Assembly (NCBI GenBank): GCA_016699305.1
Contig: CP064970.1
Location: 1,178,001-1,242,000, forward strand
Source of the DNA: Alphaproteobacteria bacterium
Lineage (GTDB): Bacteria; Pseudomonadota; Alphaproteobacteria; GCA-016699305
Direction: 5' to 3'
DNA: 64,000 bases
The position numbers and the translations under genes were made by a program. Each line of letters opens with the position of its first letter. Position 1 is the first letter of the stretch. Below are positions 60,225 to 64,000 of this stretch, piece after piece. The notes below the pieces were generated by a model, which was not told the origin of the DNA, ran no database searches, and was given only the letters and a program-made list of their open reading frames with translations.

Positions 60225-61112
60225 TCAATTCTTTGGGGTGCAAGTACCTACAGCAGCTCTGATACTCCGCCTAGATATAGGTTCTGGACGAACGCTACGC
60301 GAGGTAGTTTCTCCCAAAAGAAAGGCTTCTGCGCCAATAATGTCGCGGTCATGAGCGAAGAGGATAAAGCTTTCCCGCTCAGTTGAGAGAAGTTCATTCC
60401 CATCAGTTCCGATCTCCGTGTTCGCAGGGAGAACCTCAAAATTCGCAAACTCACGACACAATGTAAATTTATCAGTCTTGGTCAAATATGCCTGATACAT
60501 TTTCATGTGCGTTTGTGCTTGTGGCTCTAAGTCATTGGGTAAGTGTCCGAGCGCCTTAAGAAACGCTATAGCCCCCAATTCAGCAGCCTGTGTTGACTTC
60601 GGATCGCGGAAATAGCCGCACTCGATGCAAATACCAGGTTTCCCTAGACTGTTCATGTAATAATCGGTTCCTCCTGGCTCCAAAGTATCAAAACCAGAAA
60701 TTACGGTATCGAATGGAAGATATTGGACGATGGAATGCGAAATTGGCTCACAAATGACAAAAGGACGACTATCCTTTACCGTGCTGGCGTGTATATCAAG
60801 CAAAGCATCGGCCTGATGCAAATAGGGCTTCAGAAATTGCGCACGCGCATATTCATAACTGCCGCGTTCTTTGTCACTTAGCATATTGTCGGGCTTGAAC
60901 ATCCGATTCAAATTAGCCTCAGTAAATCGGACATTGGCTTCAATAGCCCGAGGATTTGCATATACGAAGACGACACGTCCAGCATCGATTTCGATCTGAG
61001 GCAATATCTTGTTGAAAAGCTCAACGCCGCAAACCTCATTCCCATGCACGCCTGCAAAAATAACACTGGACGGGCCAGTCCTTTTGCCTAAGATTTCTAT
61101 AACTTCCTGCAT
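60225..61112 (-). CDS. M14-type succinylglutamate desuccinylase/aspartoacylase
   Basis: A 295-residue zinc deacylase. Zinc ligands are His23 and Glu26 (GVHGNEVCG) and His108 (LLDIHAST); ANLNRMF (66-72) binds the substrate carboxylate, and GICIECGYF (about 158-166) carries the catalytic Glu. The spacing of zinc ligands is nearly the same as in the enzyme at 15733-16614. I start at the ATG 61112, with GGAGGAAAT 7-15 bases upstream; the longer frame overlaps a small gene. It is convergent with the dipeptidase operon and could act on the same compound class. Confidence 0.9.
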   Translation of the reverse strand: MQEVIEILGKRTGPSSVIFAGVHGNEVCGVELFNKILPQIEIDAGRVVFVYANPRAIEANVRFTEANLNRMFKPDNMLSDKERGSYEYARAQFLKPYLHQADALLDIHASTVKDSRPFVICEPISHSIVQYLPFDTVISGFDTLEPGGTDYYMNSLGKPGICIECGYFRDPKSTQAAELGAIAFLKALGHLPNDLEPQAQTHMKMYQAYLTKTDKFTLCREFANFEVLPANTEIGTDGNELLSTERESFILFAHDRDIIGAEAFLLGETTSRSVRPEPISRRSIRAAVGTCTPKN

Positions 61113-61191
61113 ATTCTTATTTCCTCCATGATAGTTGTTTAGGGGATTATTTGGGTGATGGTGATGTTCTTTCTGTGCTGCCGTCAAACGG

Positions 61192-61356
61192 CTAACAACA
61201 TCTGGCCTTGCCAGCGAACTCAACATACATGGCACCATTCGCCTTAAAGGTATCTTCGATCATCTCGATTAAAGGCACTGTGAGGTATTGCGGCGTGGTA
61301 TCGACAGATACAATACGCTCCAAGATCTGAATTGCTCTGTTAAGTGGGCTTACCAT
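61192..61356 (-). CDS. Small hypothetical protein, 54 residues
   Basis: Starts at ATG 61356 with AGGAAGAG upstream and ends in a Cys-Cys. It contains IQILERIVSVDTTPQYLTVP then LIEMIEDTFKANGAMYVEFA. It ends 79 bases before the deacylase start on the same strand, so the two are likely co-transcribed. No family is recognised. A partner peptide or leader role is possible. Confidence 0.5.
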   Translation of the reverse strand: MVSPLNRAIQILERIVSVDTTPQYLTVPLIEMIEDTFKANGAMYVEFAGKARCC

Positions 61357-61681
61357 TTCTCTTCCTTTCTTAGTTCTAAATCTGCCTTCCGGCATTCCTA
61401 CGGAAACGGGTTACATTGAGCTGAGCCCCCCCAAAATGTGGTGTCATATTAGACTCATGTCGCACCTGGATTCAAGATTCAGAATGGAGAATTTTACTTC
61501 CAGTCAATTTTCAAGGTTATTCATAGGGATCGTGTTAACAAGACAGAGTCGGGAGAATCTTGGGAATAGCCGTACCAACATAGCCAGCCAGTTATGATCT
61601 CTATCACACGCTTCCCCCGGCACAGTTTGACCTTATTTTGTTCAAGCTCTTGCAAATAGGCGGTTGTCAGGGCCGTTTTTC
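61357..61681. other. Island/prophage boundary region
   Basis: About 325 bases; AT-rich on the left, then shifting to the GC-rich composition of the prophage genes. No tRNA or clear attachment site is visible. An open frame across its right part is the shadow of the holin gene. Confidence 0.5.
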
Positions 61682-62083
61682 CTACCTTGCGACTTTTTTG
61701 ATTTTCTCGAAGGTGCGCAGGCCGCCAAGGCCGAGCATGGCCAGGACGAGTTCGAAGAGATTGTCTGTGGGCAGATGCGGTAGGGACGTGCCGGGAGACC
61801 AGAGGGTCAGGGTCCAGGCTAGAAGCGGGACGAGGAGATAGGTATAGGCCAGGGCCGCGCCGCACACCCAGCCGATGAAGGGCCGCCAGCCGGAGACGAA
61901 GCGGTCGGGGGATTGGGCCTCGATTTTATCGATCTCGACCTGCTGGGCGTCTTGAATTTGCGCGGCGGCGAGCAGTTGGGAGATGGCCTCGGCGCGCGCT
62001 TTTTCCCGGGCCTGCGGGTCCGGGATCATGGCCACCAGCTTCTCGACCACGGGACCGAGGATAGGGAGCAGGGCTTGCAGCAT
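61682..62083 (-). CDS. Phage holin, 3-TM type
   Basis: A 133-residue holin of the three-transmembrane type used by phages and gene-transfer agents. The N-terminal half is amphipathic (ARAEAISQLLAAAQIQDAQQ), followed by GWRPFIGWVCGAALAYTYLL, a second hydrophobic stretch and LVLAMLGLGGLRTFEKI at the C-terminus. Its ATG overlaps the lysozyme stop by one base (TGATG), so the genes are translationally coupled. Confidence 0.85.
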   Translation of the reverse strand: MLQALLPILGPVVEKLVAMIPDPQAREKARAEAISQLLAAAQIQDAQQVEIDKIEAQSPDRFVSGWRPFIGWVCGAALAYTYLLVPLLAWTLTLWSPGTSLPHLPTDNLFELVLAMLGLGGLRTFEKIKKVAR

Positions 62084-62568
62084 CAGCGAGTCTCCTGAAG
62101 CTTCGAGGGATCGGAGGCGGGATCGCGCGAGATGTCGGGCGTCTTCCACAGATCGGCCTCGGCCCGGCGGCGGGCCACGAGGCCGGGCATGTCCTTGCCA
62201 GCCGCCTTGGTCCAGCGCAGCAATTGGGCGGGGACCTGTTCATACCAGCCGCGATTGAGATGCTTGAGCAGCGTGGAGTCGGCGAAGGCCCCGGCACCGA
62301 TATTGAACACGAAGCATGCCAGGGCGGCGCATTGATTGCCGGTCAGAGAAACCCTCACCCGCTTCCCGACAGTCTCCATCGCCTGGCGCAGATCGGCTTC
62401 CAGCAGAGCTTCGGCCTGCGCGGCGGTGACGGCCTTCCCTTCCCACACATCCGCGCCGGTATGGCCATAGCCGATGGTCCATTGACCTGCGGGGCAGCGA
62501 TAGGCGCGAAGGCGCAACCCCTCGTATCGGCGCAACAATGCCAGAGCGGCTTCGGGCGGGATGGTCAT
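62083..62568 (-). CDS. Phage lysozyme (GH24 endolysin)
   Basis: A 161-residue T4-type muramidase. The catalytic Glu is in LLRRYEGLRLRAY (about residue 15), followed by WTIGYGHTG with the second catalytic position. LTGNQCAALACFVFNIGAGA is the typical second-lobe helix. No signal peptide, so holin-dependent export is expected. The ATG at 62568 follows a GGAGG; an ATG at 62580 is further upstream. Confidence 0.93.
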   Translation of the reverse strand: MTIPPEAALALLRRYEGLRLRAYRCPAGQWTIGYGHTGADVWEGKAVTAAQAEALLEADLRQAMETVGKRVRVSLTGNQCAALACFVFNIGAGAFADSTLLKHLNRGWYEQVPAQLLRWTKAAGKDMPGLVARRRAEADLWKTPDISRDPASDPSKLQETR

Positions 62569-62645
62569 ATCTGCCTCCATTGTTTGGAATCAAAAAAGCC
62601 GCTGACGTTTTGCGGCAGCGGCTTGGTGGTGGGAAGTTTGGGCGA

Positions 62646-62945
62646 TTACCCGGGATCGAGCATGCCAAAGAGTCTCAACTTCTTTCCCTCGGCCTCGAAG
62701 ATGCCAATCCACTGCTCGGCCCCGGCATGGGGGTATTTCTCCATGGTGAGGGTGAAGGCACCGAGGTCGCGCTTCTTGGCGTAGTCCGAATCCTCCAGGT
62801 GGTACCAGCCCTTGCGCAGCGAGGTGCAGGCCATTTCCCGCATGCGGCTCTCGAAAATATCGCACAGCATCTCCACCTCGCTTTCGTCGCAGCCCTCGTT
62901 CTGGAGGTCGTCGATGCCGGGTTTCCAGTCCCATTTGCTTCTCAT
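62646..62945 (-). CDS. Hypothetical phage protein, 99 residues
   Basis: A small acidic protein (DDLQNEGCDESEVEMLCDIF) without recognised motif. GGAGACGGAA precedes the ATG at 62945. It belongs to the minus-strand run that ends with the lysis genes. Confidence 0.65.
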   Translation of the reverse strand: MRSKWDWKPGIDDLQNEGCDESEVEMLCDIFESRMREMACTSLRKGWYHLEDSDYAKKRDLGAFTLTMEKYPHAGAEQWIGIFEAEGKKLRLFGMLDPG

Positions 62946-63018
62946 TTCCGTCTCCGCTTGCCTGTTGCCCATGTGTCCATGAACGCTCTTCTTGTGGAAC
63001 TTATCCAGGGAATAACGA

Positions 63019-63390
63019 TCATGAGCCGCGCTTTTCTCGCGGGACGTTTTGTCGCGCGGCGGGGCCGTCGGCGGACAGATGGGCCTCGATGCGGATCAGC
63101 ACCTGCATCTGCGCCTCGGCCCGCTCCTCGATGCGCGCGAGGCGGTCGATGACCTTGATCTGGGCATCGGCGGATTTGGCGATGCCGTCCTCCAGCGCGG
63201 CGATGCGGCGGTCGCGGTGACGGTCCTCGGCGTCCTTGGTCGAGGCCCACCACACGGCCCCCGCCGCCTGCAGCAGCAAGGTAACGATCAGGGCAATGGG
63301 CACGCGCTTGTCCAGATGCCATTGGCCCTGGCGCTTGAGGATGGCCGGATCGTTCAAGGGACAGTCTTCGGGAAGCTGGGTCATGGGCAT
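63019..63390 (-). CDS. Phage protein with TM helix and coiled coil
   Basis: A 123-residue product with one transmembrane helix (VPIALIVTLLLQAAGAVWWA, about 30-49) and a charged coiled-coil C-terminal half (DRRIAALEDGIAKSADAQIK). Such architecture is common for phage lysis accessory or spanin-like proteins. Start ATG 63390 with AAAGG upstream. Confidence 0.75.
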   Translation of the reverse strand: MPMTQLPEDCPLNDPAILKRQGQWHLDKRVPIALIVTLLLQAAGAVWWASTKDAEDRHRDRRIAALEDGIAKSADAQIKVIDRLARIEERAEAQMQVLIRIEAHLSADGPAARQNVPREKRGS

Positions 63391-63416
63391 AACCTTTCGT
63401 CTGGGTCTGGGATGTT

Positions 63417-63623
63417 TCAGCACGACACCACGAACACAAAGCCCTGCGCCGTGGCGGCGGGACCGTTGCGGCGCAAGGCCTCGATCACCGTCTGACTGGT
63501 CAGAATGCGGGACGTGGCGGGGCGGCGCAGGACCTCGGCGGTGGTCTGGGTCAGGCGAAGCCCCGGCGCGGCGGGACGGTGCAGAACCTCGCCAGTCTGC
63601 TGGGTAAGGAATATCTCGGTCAC
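63417..63623 (-). CDS. Small phage structural-like protein with triplicated motif
   Basis: A 68-residue protein starting at GTG 63623 (GGGAG upstream). It contains three imperfect units of about 20 residues beginning LTQQTGEVLHRP, LTQTTAEVLRRP and LTSQTVIEALRR. This pattern occurs in small phage tail/baseplate-associated proteins. It ends 26 bases before the next gene. Confidence 0.6.
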   Translation of the reverse strand: MTEIFLTQQTGEVLHRPAAPGLRLTQTTAEVLRRPATSRILTSQTVIEALRRNGPAATAQGFVFVVSC

Positions 63624-63635
63624 AAGGCGGTCTCC

Positions 63636-63812
63636 CTAGGCGGTGATCTTGCACCCGGCTTCCAGGGCATTGATCTGGCCCTGAGTCCAGGCGGTGCCGG
63701 TTGCGGGGTTGGTCTCCCAAATCTGGCGATGGAAACGATAATCGGTGCCCGGGGCCAGAAGGGCCGCGCCCTCGTCATCCGCGCCGCCGCTGCGCAGCAA
63801 GCCCCTCATCAT
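63636..63812 (-). CDS. Phage tail-like C-terminal domain, probably truncated
   Basis: The frame ends with IWETNPATGTAWTQGQINAL followed by EAGCKITA, a C-terminus typical of phage tail-associated proteins. The open frame extends upstream to 63911, but there it overlaps an integrase-like sequence on the other strand. I therefore place the start at the internal ATG pair (63812), giving 58 residues; the gene may be a fragment created at a recombination junction. Confidence 0.55.
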   Translation of the reverse strand: MMRGLLRSGGADDEGAALLAPGTDYRFHRQIWETNPATGTAWTQGQINALEAGCKITA

Positions 63813-63886
63813 TCTTGATCCGGCATCGTCCTTGCGTGCGCATAGGGACAGCTGCAGGCCAAAGACGGGACCGGCGACGGCGGGGC

Positions 63887-64000
63887 ATGCCAAGATCACC
63901 AAACGCCTCATCGACGACGCCGTGCCACGGGCATCGGAATACTTCCTGTGGGATGACGAGTTGCGCGGCTTCGGGGTGCGGGTACCGCCCAGCGGACGTA
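63887..64000 (+). pseudogene. Tyrosine integrase N-terminal fragment
   Basis: From 63889 the frame reads AKITKRLIDDAVPRASEYF then LWDDELRGFGVRVPPSGR, the arm-binding N-terminus of phage tyrosine recombinases. The expected ATG is present at 63887-63889 but one base too close (ATGCCAAG rather than ATGGCCAAG), so it is out of frame. Either a one-base deletion destroyed the start or this is a recombination junction. The gene continues past the window. Confidence 0.7.

Noticed and set aside
61521..61865. Open frame of 114 codons across the holin 3' end
   Set aside because: It overlaps the holin frame on the same strand in a different phase, is Arg/Pro-rich at its start, and has no family match.
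1..64000. CRISPR array
   Set aside because: No regularly spaced repeats with unique spacers and no cas genes were seen; the repeats found are gene-end duplicates, IS-like ends or palindromes.

Overview
The window reads as an alphaproteobacterial chromosome segment of moderately high GC content. The best support is a circularly permuted two-piece tmRNA gene (about 10485-10750), a flagellin-flbT-flaF cluster, COQ9 beside rho, an AdoCbl-dependent ribonucleotide reductase with NrdR boxes, and alphaproteobacterial-style lpxK, lpxC, xseA and pmbA neighbourhoods. I cannot place it below class; a Rhodospirillales-like lineage is a guess.

Region by region: 1-15.7 kb is mostly core (lpxK, xseA, an unusual CxxC-repeat membrane protein, thiolase, tRNA-Met, BI-1 family protein, dps, tmRNA, chorismate mutase, HAD phosphatase, lpxC, pmbA, an LpxH-like phosphatase, GNAT). 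18-20 kb is flagellar. 21.5-30.2 kb is core again (nrdJ, pyrE, a methyltransferase, COQ9, rho). Between core genes sit small accessory modules. From about 30.5 kb the accessory content dominates: a guanidino-group hydrolase, a lipocalin, and a type III restriction-modification operon with Fic, PLD/SNF2 helicase, DUF4391 and AlbA_2 proteins (34.2-46.1 kb). Next come an XRE/acyltransferase-like/XRE operon (46.9-49.4 kb), three unrecognised genes (49.6-51.4 kb), a nucleoside/histidyl-tRNA-synthetase-like operon (51.6-60.0 kb), and the lysis end of a prophage with an integrase fragment (61.7 kb to the window end).

Two things stand out. First, the 51.6-60.0 kb operon joins two paralogous histidyl-tRNA-synthetase-like proteins (one with an unknown domain of about 250 residues), a TrpR/YerC-type regulator, a PRPP-binding phosphoribosyltransferase, a nucleoside hydrolase, an IMPase/HisN-like phosphatase, a ribokinase-like kinase and a VanX-type dipeptidase. 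A divergent M14 deacylase lies beside it. Tight spacing and repeated stop/start overlaps suggest one pathway acting on a ribosyl or nucleoside compound, possibly conjugated to an amino acid. I know no described system with this composition.

Second, at least four accessory modules (about 1.1, 8.3, 15.7 and 20.5 kb) are flanked by direct duplications of an end of the neighbouring core gene. At two of them the duplicates look like diverged alleles. A fifth module (30.6 kb) lies between copies of an IS-like end, and a sixth (33.0 kb) between a Fic 5' fragment and an intact fic gene. This suggests a recurrent way of acquiring small cargo by one-sided homologous or illegitimate recombination.
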